From JAKQLP01 sp964562165 (GTDB lineage: Bacteria > Patescibacteriota > Dojkabacteria > B142 > OLB20), in the NCBI GenBank assembly GCA_964562165.1, contig CAZLRZ010000002.1, forward strand, positions 1 through 57,691: a stretch of DNA of 57,691 nucleotides, given 5' to 3'. The translations under genes were made by a program, and so were the position numbers. The notes under the pieces were generated by a model. The model did not search any database. It worked only from the letters and a program-made list of their open reading frames with translations, and was not told the origin of the DNA. Positions 33,622 through 42,319 of the stretch are shown in pieces (the first letter of the stretch is position 1; each line of letters starts with the position of its first letter).

Positions 33622-34188
33622 TTATTTTTGGATTAAAGTAGATAATTTGGTTGCAAGGCTTGGGAATCTTTTTAATAAAAAGCTTCCTGCAAAAATAAAG
33701 GCAGGAACAAAAAGTAAATTCCCAATTAATTGCATTTTCAAAAATGGCAATGCATTAAAATAACTTAAGCCTAATCCGAAAATATCCTTTGTGTACATAG
33801 AAGTAGTAATGACTACGCCTAAATTGGTCCACAAAAAGAAAAATATAGTTGATCCAAACCCGATTAAAACCGAACCAAAAAGTTTATCAAAAGTGGAATT
33901 CTTGAAGAAATGATTTTTGTTTAAGAGCTTTTTAGACAAAAGCACAGGTAATAAAAAGCCTGTCCACGTAAAAATAAAAATGATTGAGTTGCCGATTAGT
34001 AAATCAGTTACAAACATTAGTATAACGGGGTAAATATACGCCTTAGAGTCTTTGATAAACAAATAGCCCGAAAGTGCGGCGAAAGCAGTTACAAACTCGA
34101 TATTTGGGGCTATATGAAGCACAGTTCTAAATAAAACTGTCCAAATTGCAAATATAGCCAAAATAATTAAATTAGTTTTGTTTTTCAT
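33622..34188 (-). CDS. ECF transporter S-component-like membrane protein (DUF6580-like), probable cobalamin uptake
   Basis: A 188-residue protein with about five or six membrane helices. The N-terminal part, HIAPNIEFVTAFAALSGYLF, then IYPVILMFVTDLLIG, matches the DUF6580/ECF S-component pattern (APNxExVTAxALxxG; PLxxMxxxDxxxG). S-components bind a vitamin in the membrane and use a shared EcfA/A'/T energising module, whose genes are not here. The gene starts 5 bases after the DUF4430 gene and is under the same cobalamin riboswitch, so cobalamin or a related corrinoid is the likely substrate. The link rests on the riboswitch and neighbour, not on known substrate residues. Confidence 0.78.
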   Translation of the reverse strand: MKNKTNLIILAIFAIWTVLFRTVLHIAPNIEFVTAFAALSGYLFIKDSKAYIYPVILMFVTDLLIGNSIIFIFTWTGFLLPVLLSKKLLNKNHFFKNSTFDKLFGSVLIGFGSTIFFFLWTNLGVVITTSMYTKDIFGLGLSYFNALPFLKMQLIGNLLFVPAFIFAGSFLLKRFPSLATKLSTLIQK

Positions 34189-34193
34189 ATTCT

Positions 34194-34619
34194 TTAATTA
34201 AATTGGGTTAAGGTAAAAGTAATAATATCTCCTTCGTTTGGATTGATTTGAGATATTCCAACAAGACTATCTACTCCATTTATTTGAATATTCCAGAATT
34301 CTTTAGTTGAATCAGCAGTAATATCATTTATCGAGGTTACAAAGGAGCCAAAATCGGATACGGTTTTTGTATATGAAAACAAATTGTCTTCCATTGCAAT
34401 GTCGAGTGTTTGTTCTAATGTTTCGTCGTTTAATGAGGCAAAGGGATATTTTGCTACTTCGCCTTTTGTTGCAACTACTTCAATTGTAAAGATTTCTTCT
34501 TTAAACAAAACCGAGTTTGTGTTATCGGTGTTTGTTTTTTGATTGTTACTAATTATTGTAAATGCTGCAACTACTACTAACAAAACTGCAACTAGAATGT
34601 AAATTATTTTGTTTTTCAT
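34194..34619 (-). CDS. Membrane-anchored DUF4430 (transcobalamin C-terminal-like) protein
   Basis: A 141-residue protein from the ATG at 34619; a start 21 bases further up would lie in the terminator of the leader and is rejected. The N-terminus is one membrane anchor (IIYILVAVLLVVVAAFTII) followed by an Asn/Thr-rich linker. The rest fits DUF4430, the domain at the C-terminus of intrinsic factor and transcobalamin: TLEQTLDIAMEDNLFSYTK, then FWNIQINGVDSLVGISQINP and the closing GDIITFTLTQF. DUF4430 proteins in bacteria bind cobamides at the surface. It is the first gene after the cobalamin riboswitch, which supports corrinoid capture ahead of the S-component. Confidence 0.85.
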   Translation of the reverse strand: MKNKIIYILVAVLLVVVAAFTIISNNQKTNTDNTNSVLFKEEIFTIEVVATKGEVAKYPFASLNDETLEQTLDIAMEDNLFSYTKTVSDFGSFVTSINDITADSTKEFWNIQINGVDSLVGISQINPNEGDIITFTLTQFN

Positions 34620-34623
34620 AAAT

Positions 34624-34650
34624 ATAAAAAAACTCTCCAAGCAGAGAGTT
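34624..34650 (-). terminator. Riboswitch-controlled intrinsic terminator
   Basis: On the minus strand AACTCTC (34644-34650) and GAGAGTT (34631-34637) form a 7-bp stem followed at once by a run of seven T. It lies between the cobalamin aptamer and the DUF4430 start codon. The overlapping 9-base arm TCTGCTTGG (34637-34645) can instead pair with CCGAGCAGA (34659-34667), which would prevent the terminator. Confidence 0.88.
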
Positions 34651-34651
34651 G

Positions 34652-34741
34652 ATTAAGTTCTGCTCGGAACAAAATTAAATAGGTCGGACTTTACCGTTGC
34701 GGCACAGTGCAGGAATTTCACCTGACTTCAAAAATTGATAT
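34652..34741 (-). ncRNA. Cobalamin riboswitch
   Basis: Read on the minus strand, the leader carries the cobalamin-aptamer core: CAGGTGAAATTCCTGCACTG, then GTGCCGCAACGGTAAAGTCC. This matches the conserved GGTGAAA-TCC, the B12-box-like CACTGT-CCGCAAC and the AGTC-GA segments. A small hairpin GTTC-CGAGCA-GAAC (34657-34670) is placed where P13 should be, so its loop can form the regulatory kissing contact. It is a compact version without large side arms. It controls the DUF4430 and ECF-like genes. Confidence 0.88.
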
Positions 34742-34747
34742 GTTTCT

Positions 34748-34777
34748 ATTAAAACAAATGACCTTATTCTTTGTCAA
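34748..34777 (-). promoter_or_regulatory. Promoter of the cobalamin-uptake transcript, inside the 3' end of pyk
   Basis: Minus strand: perfect TTGACA (34772-34777), an 18-base spacer and TTTAAT (34748-34753, five of six consensus bases). The -35 is within the last codons of pyk and the pyk stop is in the spacer. The predicted start near 34741 falls just before the aptamer. Confidence 0.75.
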
Positions 34778-36185
34778 GAAAGTTTGAGATTTCTATGTAT
34801 TCAAAGATGTTTGGGTAAATGGGACAGTTCTCTTTATCGCAAGAGCGTGTGCTACTTGCAATCAATAAGATCTTATCTGATTTATTAAAGATGTTATTTT
34901 CAATTCCAAAATAAATCATACCCTTAACTACTTCGTCACGATCAACCCAGGTTTTATTGATCACATAACTTGTAATCCCCTTGGTTAGGTTTAGTTGACG
35001 TTTAATAGTATCGTTCATAACAAATGCAAAGGTCTCAACTGGCATATTTAGCCTTGAGATTATTCTTGCAGTTGCTCCTGTTTGGGTAAAAACAACAATC
35101 TTATTAATATCACTTAATTCCATATACATTTCGTAAGCTGCATTTGCCATAGCCACATTGATCTTTTTGTCTTCTAGTTGAATTGGTTCAATTATTGTTG
35201 GTTCTATGTATTTTTCACTCTCACCAGAAATTTTGGCCATCGTTTCAACACTTTGGATTGGATATTTACCACTAGATGTTTCAGCGGATGTCATTAAAGC
35301 ATCACTTCCATCTAGGACTGCATTTGCGACATCGGTAATTTCGGCTCTGGTTGGGAACGGTGCATCCACCATAGATTCCAACATATTTGTAGCAGTAATT
35401 ACTGGTTTTGCGGCTTGGTTACAAGAAAATATAATTTCTTTTTGAATAATTGGAAGTCTTTCAAATGGTATTTCAGAACCCATATCGCCTCTTGCAATCA
35501 TGATTCCATCTGAGACAGCTAAAATGCTTTCAAAGTTATCAACACCTTGTTGGTCTTCGATTTTGGCAATTAGCTGGACTTTGGAATCATTAAGATGTTT
35601 CCTTATTTCGAGAATGTCTTTGTCATTTCTAATAAATGATGCAGCTACAAAATCCCAGTTATCCTTAATAATAAATTCAATCTGTTCGATATCTCGACTA
35701 GTTAAAGGTGGATTTGAAAGATGTGATCCCGGCAAATTCATTCCTTTGCCACCTTTTATAAAATCACCTCTTTTAACTTTACAAAATATTTTTTTATCTT
35801 CGATTTTTTCAACAACAAGTTCGGCCGAACCTTTATCAATTACAATAACCTGTCCTACACTCAGATCTTTGTACAAATCCAAATATGTTGAAGGGAAAAT
35901 CCTATCATCCTCTTGGCCTAAAATAACTTCGTCACCTTCTTTAATAGGGATTGCTTCGTCAAACTTATTCAACCTAACTTCGTGGCCTTTAATGTCAAGC
36001 ATTAAGGCGACATCCGAAGAAATTGATCTAATAGAATCTGCTACCCTTTTTAATTCGACTAAATCTGCGAAAGCTCCATTGATTCGAGCTACGTTCATGC
36101 CTTTTTCGATAATTCCTTTGATACTGTCAATATCCCAAGTTGAGGGGCCAATTGTACAAACTATTTTGGTTCGTTTATTCTTCAT
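34764..36185 (-). CDS. pyk: Pyruvate kinase
   Basis: A 473-residue pyruvate kinase, which makes ATP and pyruvate from phosphoenolpyruvate. The N-terminus TKIVCTIGPSTWDIDSI, the metal/substrate loop MIARGDMGSEIPFERLPIIQ, the signature LIAKIEDQQGVDNFESIL (catalytic Lys) and the ATNMLESM segment are canonical; the C-terminal domain (about 340-473) is also present. The residue after the catalytic stretch in GVDNFESI is normal for the family. It begins within the end of the SpoU gene (11-base overlap). Its 3' end contains the promoter for the cobalamin locus, so the two genes are transcribed separately. Confidence 0.97.
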   Translation of the reverse strand: MKNKRTKIVCTIGPSTWDIDSIKGIIEKGMNVARINGAFADLVELKRVADSIRSISSDVALMLDIKGHEVRLNKFDEAIPIKEGDEVILGQEDDRIFPSTYLDLYKDLSVGQVIVIDKGSAELVVEKIEDKKIFCKVKRGDFIKGGKGMNLPGSHLSNPPLTSRDIEQIEFIIKDNWDFVAASFIRNDKDILEIRKHLNDSKVQLIAKIEDQQGVDNFESILAVSDGIMIARGDMGSEIPFERLPIIQKEIIFSCNQAAKPVITATNMLESMVDAPFPTRAEITDVANAVLDGSDALMTSAETSSGKYPIQSVETMAKISGESEKYIEPTIIEPIQLEDKKINVAMANAAYEMYMELSDINKIVVFTQTGATARIISRLNMPVETFAFVMNDTIKRQLNLTKGITSYVINKTWVDRDEVVKGMIYFGIENNIFNKSDKILLIASSTRSCDKENCPIYPNIFEYIEISNFLDKE

Positions 36186-36705
36186 TTCGATTTAATATTA
36201 AGTAATAAATTAATATAGCGGCAGAAACGCTCACGTTTAAAGAGGCTCCTTTACCATACATAGGTATCATAATACTTTTATCGGCATACATCAAAGTTGA
36301 TTTATTGATGCCATTAACTTCGTTTCCTAGAATTATTACGACCTTATTTACGTCAGATAGATCGTAATCGGTTAAAGATGGACTTTCGTCTGTAATTTCT
36401 AAGGCTAAAATTAAATACCCTTCTTTTTTTAATTTATCAAAAGTTTTAGCCGGATTTATGACTTTTTCCCATGGTATCTTTTCTTCTTTTTTCCTGGAAA
36501 CTTTTTGGAGATCTTTTCCAAAGGGTGGAGTTGGAGTTGTGCCCCCCATAAATACCTTTTGGATTTTTGTTGCATCAGCGATTCTAAAGATTTCGCCAAC
36601 ATTTCTAGCGTATTGAAAATTGTCTAAGTATAAAGAAATTTCTAATTGGTGATTGAAACGTCGCTTTAAAAACTTTTTTAGCTCTTTGTTTTTTAGTTGG
36701 TACAT
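36175..36705 (-). CDS. SpoU/TrmH-family RNA 2'-O-methyltransferase
   Basis: A 176-residue SPOUT methyltransferase. Motif 1 is in RNVGEIFRIADATKIQKVF, motif 2 is VVIILGNEVNGINKSTL and motif 3 is IPMYGKGASLNVSVSAAILI, forming the trefoil-knot SAM site. There is no N-terminal RNA-binding extension, so it is a minimal TrmL/TrmH-like enzyme. It would methylate a ribose in tRNA or rRNA; the target position cannot be told. It is divergent from gpmI and overlaps pyk by 11 bases. Confidence 0.9.
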   Translation of the reverse strand: MYQLKNKELKKFLKRRFNHQLEISLYLDNFQYARNVGEIFRIADATKIQKVFMGGTTPTPPFGKDLQKVSRKKEEKIPWEKVINPAKTFDKLKKEGYLILALEITDESPSLTDYDLSDVNKVVIILGNEVNGINKSTLMYADKSIMIPMYGKGASLNVSVSAAILIYYLILNRNEE

Positions 36706-36774
36706 AATATTTAACTTGAAAAAAAATAGAAAAAACTTATTATATATAAATGATTATATTTTATTTTACCAGTA

Positions 36775-38328
36775 TTGGGTAATGTATTTCAAAGACCAAA
36801 GCCTTTAGTTTTGGTTATTATCGATGGGATGGGTGTCGCACCCCCCGGTCCGGGGAATGCAATTAGTCTTGCAAAAACTCCTGTACTCGATAAATATTGG
36901 CCCAAATACCCTCATGGACATCTAAATGCGGCCGGTTTGCACGTTGGTTTGCCTAACGGAGTCGATGGTAATTCCGAGGTCGGACACATGAATATTGGAG
37001 CGGGAAAAGTAATATTCCAAGAACTACCAAGAATTGACGCAGCTATTGATAATGAAACTTTCTTTGATAATCAAGTTTTAAAAGATGCTTTTGCTAGGGT
37101 TAAAAATGGTAAAAACTTACACATTATTGGTTGTATTGGTTCCGGGCAGGTACATTCATCTTATGGGCATTTAACTGCTCTACTTGATATGGCTAAGAAT
37201 GAAAAAATTGAAGCTTCAAAGCTTTTTGTGCATGCCTTTACCGATGGTAGAGATTCTCCTCCTCAAAGCGCTGAAAAATTCTTAACTAGGCTCGAGGTTG
37301 ATTTAAAAAGAATTGGTGGCGGTCGTATTGCTAGTGTAATTGGTAGATATTTTGCAATGGATCGTGATGAAAGATGGGAACGAACAAAGAAGGCCTACGA
37401 CTTAATGGTTTTAGGTAAAGGAAATCCTATAAAACATTGGAAAGAATCCCTATCTGATAGTTACGGAAAAAGTATATATGATGAGTATTTAGAGCCCTAT
37501 ATTATTATGGACGGGGACAAGCCCATAACAACTATTCAAAAGGGAGACGCTGTTATATTCTTCAATTATAGAGCTGATAGAGCTATTCAAATTACTCGTG
37601 CTTTTGAAGATACTGACTTTCCAGGCTGGAAGCGAGAATTAATTCCAGACCTGTATTTTACCGGTATGACTAATTACGAAAAGGGATTCCCTAAGGTTCA
37701 AGCTTTTCCTCCTGATAAAATCACTTATCCATTAGGCAGAGTATTAGCAGATAATGGATTAAAACAACTTAGAATTGCAGAATCCGAAAAATATCCACAT
37801 GTTACCTACTTTATTAATGGAGGTGAACAGGTTCAGTATCCTGGAGAAGACCGAATTGAAGTCCCATCTCCTAGAGATGTCGCAACCTACGATAAAAAAC
37901 CAGAAATGAGTGCAATTCCTGTAACTGATTTATTACTTCAAAAAATCGACGAGGGTGAATATGACGTATATATTGTTAATTACGCAAATCCAGATATGGT
38001 AGCTCATACAGGTGTTTTAGATGCCTCGGTCAAAGCCGTCGAAATTACTGATGAGTGTATGGGAAGAATTATTGATAAAGTTCTATCCAAAAAAGGTGCA
38101 GTTATTGTTACTTCTGATCATGGAAATGCTGAAGAAATGATCGATATCCAAACGGGTAATATTGACACAAAACATTCAACTAATCCTGTTCCTGTATTAA
38201 TTGTTAAAGAAGGCTTAACTTCAAGAGAATTCCCTTTTGGGATTTTGGCGGATGTAACTCCGACATTGTTAAAAATACTCGGAATTCAAAAACCTATTGA
38301 GATGACTGGAAGAGATTTATTATCTTAA
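36775..38328 (+). CDS. gpmI: 2,3-bisphosphoglycerate-independent phosphoglycerate mutase
   Basis: A 517-residue GpmI, interconverting 3- and 2-phosphoglycerate with two manganese ions. RPKPLVLVIIDGMGVAPPGP carries the first metal Asp, DGNSEVGHMNIGAGK the phospho-serine, FTDGRDSPPQSA and GRYFAMDRDERWERT the substrate loops, and TSDHGNAEEM with HSTNPVPVLIV the last ligands. The start codon appears to be TTG at 36775: no ATG or GTG in frame precedes the conserved N-terminus, and the nearby ATG codons are in other frames with early stops. It completes, with eno and pyk, lower glycolysis. Confidence 0.96.
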   Translation: MGNVFQRPKPLVLVIIDGMGVAPPGPGNAISLAKTPVLDKYWPKYPHGHLNAAGLHVGLPNGVDGNSEVGHMNIGAGKVIFQELPRIDAAIDNETFFDNQVLKDAFARVKNGKNLHIIGCIGSGQVHSSYGHLTALLDMAKNEKIEASKLFVHAFTDGRDSPPQSAEKFLTRLEVDLKRIGGGRIASVIGRYFAMDRDERWERTKKAYDLMVLGKGNPIKHWKESLSDSYGKSIYDEYLEPYIIMDGDKPITTIQKGDAVIFFNYRADRAIQITRAFEDTDFPGWKRELIPDLYFTGMTNYEKGFPKVQAFPPDKITYPLGRVLADNGLKQLRIAESEKYPHVTYFINGGEQVQYPGEDRIEVPSPRDVATYDKKPEMSAIPVTDLLLQKIDEGEYDVYIVNYANPDMVAHTGVLDASVKAVEITDECMGRIIDKVLSKKGAVIVTSDHGNAEEMIDIQTGNIDTKHSTNPVPVLIVKEGLTSREFPFGILADVTPTLLKILGIQKPIEMTGRDLLS

Positions 38329-38334
38329 AAGTTG

Positions 38335-38340
38335 TAAAAT
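38335..38340 (+). promoter_or_regulatory. -10-like TAAAAT directly upstream of a start codon
   Basis: TAAAAT ends 5 bases before the ATG at 38346, so a transcript from it would start at or next to the start codon. It follows the gpmI stop by 6 bases. Read-through from gpmI is the alternative. Confidence 0.4.
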
Positions 38341-38345
38341 TTTTT

Positions 38346-38918
38346 ATGAAGATTCTTAAAAAAAACAAATTAAAAATTTTAAACTTTTCTACTGAATTAA
38401 TTCTTTCCATACTTTTACTAAGTATTTTTTCGTTTTCGTTTTTCTTTTCCATGAAATTAAATCCTCTTGTTAAAAAAGCGGATGATTCTGTTCTAGGAGT
38501 TAATTCAAGAGAACTAAGTCTTCTTGATGACATCAATATTTCATTTAAAGTGCTTAGCGCTGATAGTTTTAATGTAGAAGCCGATATTAAACTTGAAGGT
38601 ATTAGGGAAAAAATTATAAATGATTATAAGTTTGTAGAGATAAAAAACCCGAACGACTACGCAATAAAGTATTTGTTATATTTTGATTTGGAGCAAAAAG
38701 ATTATGAAAATCTTAAATTGTTAATGGTTAACGATAAAAACGAATCTATTATTTACGATTCAAGCGAAGATTCACCAAAAATCATTGATCAAACAATAGA
38801 AATTGCTCCAAAAAGCTTGGTTAGATTTTCATTAAGGACAATTGCTTTAAGCGAAGATATCCCTGAAAGTTTAGACTTAAACGTAAAAGTAAAACTAATC
38901 AGTTCTAAGGGCCTTTAA
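38346..38918 (+). CDS. Anchored exported protein, unknown function
   Basis: A 190-residue protein with a basic start (MKILKKNKLKILNF), one membrane anchor (ELILSILLLSIFSFSFFF) and a region KKADDSVLGVNSREL right after it; SVLG-type sequences after the anchor are common in exported proteins of this kind of bacterium. The ectodomain is beta-rich (KFVEIKNPNDYAIKYLLYF, then IEIAPKSLVRFSLRTIAL) and looks like an immunoglobulin-type fold, without a recognised family. Its last 24 bases overlap lepA tail to tail. Confidence 0.7.
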   Translation: MKILKKNKLKILNFSTELILSILLLSIFSFSFFFSMKLNPLVKKADDSVLGVNSRELSLLDDINISFKVLSADSFNVEADIKLEGIREKIINDYKFVEIKNPNDYAIKYLLYFDLEQKDYENLKLLMVNDKNESIIYDSSEDSPKIIDQTIEIAPKSLVRFSLRTIALSEDIPESLDLNVKVKLISSKGL

Positions 38919-40799
38919 AAACACATCTTGAGGTACTGCAATTTTCCCAATTAACTTTTCTTTTGCCTTCTTCTTTCCCTTCTTTTGTTTTTCTAACAAC
39001 TTGATTTTTCTAGATACGTCACCACCGGACATTTTAGCAAGAACATCCTTACGATATGCTTTTACGGTTGCTCTGGCAAAAATTTTCATACCAAGGCCTG
39101 CTTGAATAGGAATAGGAATTTGTTGTCTTGGAATTAATTCTGATAATTTTTCAACTAATTGTCTTCCTTTATACTCAGCATTAAAAGAATGACTTAAAAA
39201 GGAAAGAGCTTCTACAACCTCATGATTTATAATCACTACGACCTTTTCAATGGAAGCTTCTTTATAGTGTGTTTCGGAATAATCCATTGAAGCGTATCCT
39301 TGAGAAACTGACTTTAATTTATCAAAAAAGTTTGTAATAATTTCGGAAACTGGGATCTCGTATTTAATAATTACTTGTTTGGAACCGTTTATTAAGGCTG
39401 AACTTATATACTGCATTTCAATATACTGTCCCCTATTTTTTTGACACAAATCCATAATATTACCTAAGTATTCTTCTGGAGTTATCACTTCTAAGTAAAC
39501 CCATGGTTCTTTTATTGATTTAATTAATGTCTTATCTGGATATTCCATCGCAGTATGAATGTGCAGGATCTTATTTTCATCAATATTCGCAATATTGATA
39601 TTACTAATTTTCGAATAATCTTTAGTATTAAGTTCAGCTAAGTATTCAACACTTGGTGAGGTTGTAATTACTTCAATGTTAAACTCTCTACTTAACCTTT
39701 CTTGTGTGATCTCCAAATGTAATAGACCCAAGAACCCGCATAAAAAGCCGGATCCTAAGGCTTTAGAAGATTCTTTAAGAAATGTTAAGGCGGAATCGTT
39801 TAAAGCTAATTTTTGTAAAGACTCATTAAAAACATCAAATTCATCAGCGTCAATTGGGTAAAGACTTGCATAGACCATTGGTTTTGGTGGGGTATAGCCC
39901 GGAAGCTGACTTACCTTTAAATGGTTTTCATCATATTTTGTAATCGTATCTCCAACGTGAATTTCTTTAATACTTTTTAACCCTGTGGCAATATACCCAA
40001 TTTCACCGGTATGAAGTTCTTTGCCGGCAAATAATTCGGGTCTAGTGAATCCAACCTCAATAGGATCGATAACTTTTTCAGTACCAATAGCATAGATTTT
40101 TTCTCCTGGCATAATTTGACCTGAAACAACTTTAACAAGCGCAATTACTCCTTTATATTCATGAAAAAACGAATCGTAAATGAGACATTTTGTAGGTTCG
40201 TTTAAATTGGCATTAGGGTGAGGTATAAATTCAACAATTTTATTTAGTAAGTCTTCAACACCTTCGCCTGTTTTGCCAGAAGTATAGACAATTTCTTCCT
40301 CCGAAAAACCAAAAGTATTTATTAAACTCTGTTTGATTTCTTCAATATTCACATTGGGTAAGTCGATTTTATTTATTACAGGAATAATAAAAAGATCTTG
40401 AGTAATTGCTTTATAATAATTCGTTAATGTTTGAGCTTGAATGCCTTGACCGGCATCAATTAAAAGAATTGCTCCTTCTGATGAAGCAAGGCTTCTTGAT
40501 ACTTCATAATTAAAATCAACATGCCCTGGTGTATCGACTAAATTCAAAATATATGGATCGATTGAGTTGAACTTTTCATTTTTTCCCGAATAGATATATT
40601 CCATTCTTGCAGTTTGCAATTTGATGGTTATACCTCTTTCTTGCTCAAGTTCTAAAGTATCCATTATTCTTTCTTTTTTATTTCGATTGAGAACGGTTTT
40701 AGTTACTTCGAGCAATCTGTCCGCCAGGGTAGACTTCCCATGATCTATATGGGCAATTATCGAGAAGTTTCTAATTTTAGTTATATTATATTGACTCAC
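38895..40799 (-). CDS. lepA: Elongation factor 4 (LepA)
   Basis: A 634-residue translational GTPase that acts on the ribosome during initiation and elongation stress. G1 is AHIDHGKST, switch region ERGITIKLQTARMEY, G3 DTPGHVDF, G4 NKIDLPNV. The C-terminal domain specific for LepA is present (PRQQIPIPIQAGLGMKIFA, then DVSRKIKLLEKQKKGKKKAK). The start is GTG at 40799 (MSQYNITKIRNFSIIAHID). The length is slightly above the norm owing to small insertions. It overlaps the 190-aa protein gene at its 3' end and is divergent from the TPR gene. Confidence 0.97.
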   Translation of the reverse strand: MSQYNITKIRNFSIIAHIDHGKSTLADRLLEVTKTVLNRNKKERIMDTLELEQERGITIKLQTARMEYIYSGKNEKFNSIDPYILNLVDTPGHVDFNYEVSRSLASSEGAILLIDAGQGIQAQTLTNYYKAITQDLFIIPVINKIDLPNVNIEEIKQSLINTFGFSEEEIVYTSGKTGEGVEDLLNKIVEFIPHPNANLNEPTKCLIYDSFFHEYKGVIALVKVVSGQIMPGEKIYAIGTEKVIDPIEVGFTRPELFAGKELHTGEIGYIATGLKSIKEIHVGDTITKYDENHLKVSQLPGYTPPKPMVYASLYPIDADEFDVFNESLQKLALNDSALTFLKESSKALGSGFLCGFLGLLHLEITQERLSREFNIEVITTSPSVEYLAELNTKDYSKISNINIANIDENKILHIHTAMEYPDKTLIKSIKEPWVYLEVITPEEYLGNIMDLCQKNRGQYIEMQYISSALINGSKQVIIKYEIPVSEIITNFFDKLKSVSQGYASMDYSETHYKEASIEKVVVIINHEVVEALSFLSHSFNAEYKGRQLVEKLSELIPRQQIPIPIQAGLGMKIFARATVKAYRKDVLAKMSGGDVSRKIKLLEKQKKGKKKAKEKLIGKIAVPQDVFLKALRTD

Positions 40800-40828
40800 T
40801 TATATTTTTATTATTCCGAAAAATTAAT

Positions 40829-40834
40829 TATACT
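40829..40834 (+). promoter_or_regulatory. -10 element (TATACT) six bases before the start codon
   Basis: TATACT is followed by six bases and the ATG of the TPR gene at 40841, so the message should begin at the start codon (leaderless). Confidence 0.55.
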
Positions 40835-40840
40835 ATTCGT

Positions 40841-42319
40841 ATGACTAAATTTACAAAATTACAGATTGTATTGATTCTGCTATTTGGTGTATTGAATTCT
40901 ATCATTTTTTACTCCCTTTTTATTAATTTATACAAGAATTACCAAGAAGATAAGGAAGAAGAATTGGTATCAGAAGATCTTACTCTTAATAAAGTAGTTT
41001 CGTATGTAGATCAAAATGAATATCAACTGGCATTTTCAGAACTAGAAAAAATTACCAACGAAAACCCTAAATATAGCAAGGCGTATATGTATTGGGCTGA
41101 TCTTTACCTAAAATACGATAATACTTTAGAAGCACAAAACGTTTTAAATAAAGGGATCGTGAATGGAGTCTTTGAAAGTGAAATCTTTATAAAGCTTGGT
41201 GAAATTAAATTTAATAATGGAGATTTTTCTGATGCCATGGATGTTTTTTTCTTACTTAAAGAAAAAGACCCGTCCGATTTAACTAGCTTACTAAAATATA
41301 TTGATTGTCTTATTATTCTTGGTGAAGATGAAAAGCTGGCTTCAATGCTACCTGTTTTGAAGGCATTTGATTCTTCTAAGGCCATTTTCTATTACAATCT
41401 TTTAGGCTTCAGTCAATCTTTAGAAGATACAACTCTTCTTACGAGTAACTCACAGGTGTTTGATACTGAAGAACTATTGTTAATTAATAAAATTGTAAAT
41501 TACATTGATTTAGCCGATTCGGATGAATCTAAGCTCCTAGCACTAAGCCAGGTAGTTCATGAATTGCTTTCAAATGATTACTTGGTTTTGGCAAAACTTT
41601 TTAATGATAAATTAATTGACGAGAATAGTTTCTTTGAAAAACCTAATCTATACGCCGGAAGCATATATTTAAAACTTAAATCTCCTGAAATTGCCGAAAT
41701 TCATCTTTTAAGATGCCTAAAGTACAACCCTGAAAGTCTTTCTTGCCATATCCTTTTGCTAGAATCTTATTATCAACAGAAAAAGTTCGAAAATATTGAA
41801 AAAGATCTTGCAATGCTTGTGGACTTGCTTTCGGTAGATAAAGAGTCCAATGCCTTTTCATTATTTATGATCCTCTCAAACTATAAAGACTATACAAATC
41901 TTATAAAGTATGCGGATTCTTTTTTAACTGTTGCGCCATCATATCAAAAAGAAATTAATTTTATATTGCTAAAGTCAGCTTTTTTTTTAAAGGACTCCCA
42001 AAACATGGAAAAGTATATTAAAAATGTAAATAAATTTGACTATGTGTTAGATCCTTCAGAAAAGGCTGTGCTTTTAGCTTCAGATGAACTCCTTAAACTT
42101 AATAAAAGTGAGGAAATAAATTTGGACAATACGTATATAATATTTAATCTGGATCCAAGCTCTATATTTTATCCTTTGTTAAATTATCAAGTATATCTTT
42201 CGTATTCAAAATTACCTGAACCCGATGAAGATTATGTGAATTTAGTTCAGCAAAGTAAATCAAAAGCTTTAGAACTTGATTTTATGGGGGAAATACCAAT
42301 ATCATATTTCAATGAATAA
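40841..42319 (+). CDS. Anchored TPR-repeat protein
   Basis: A 492-residue protein with one N-terminal membrane anchor (IVLILLFGVLNSIIFYSLFI) and then helical repeats with TPR character, for example YSKAYMYWADLYLKYDNTLE, FIKLGEIKFNNGDFSDAMDV and AEIHLLRCLKYNPESLSCHI. TPR domains are protein-protein scaffolds; being outside the membrane, it may hold cell-wall enzymes. It is the first gene of a run with the lysozyme-like and CAP-domain genes, all overlapping by 8 bases. The partner is not identifiable. Confidence 0.85.
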   Translation: MTKFTKLQIVLILLFGVLNSIIFYSLFINLYKNYQEDKEEELVSEDLTLNKVVSYVDQNEYQLAFSELEKITNENPKYSKAYMYWADLYLKYDNTLEAQNVLNKGIVNGVFESEIFIKLGEIKFNNGDFSDAMDVFFLLKEKDPSDLTSLLKYIDCLIILGEDEKLASMLPVLKAFDSSKAIFYYNLLGFSQSLEDTTLLTSNSQVFDTEELLLINKIVNYIDLADSDESKLLALSQVVHELLSNDYLVLAKLFNDKLIDENSFFEKPNLYAGSIYLKLKSPEIAEIHLLRCLKYNPESLSCHILLLESYYQQKKFENIEKDLAMLVDLLSVDKESNAFSLFMILSNYKDYTNLIKYADSFLTVAPSYQKEINFILLKSAFFLKDSQNMEKYIKNVNKFDYVLDPSEKAVLLASDELLKLNKSEEINLDNTYIIFNLDPSSIFYPLLNYQVYLSYSKLPEPDEDYVNLVQQSKSKALELDFMGEIPISYFNE

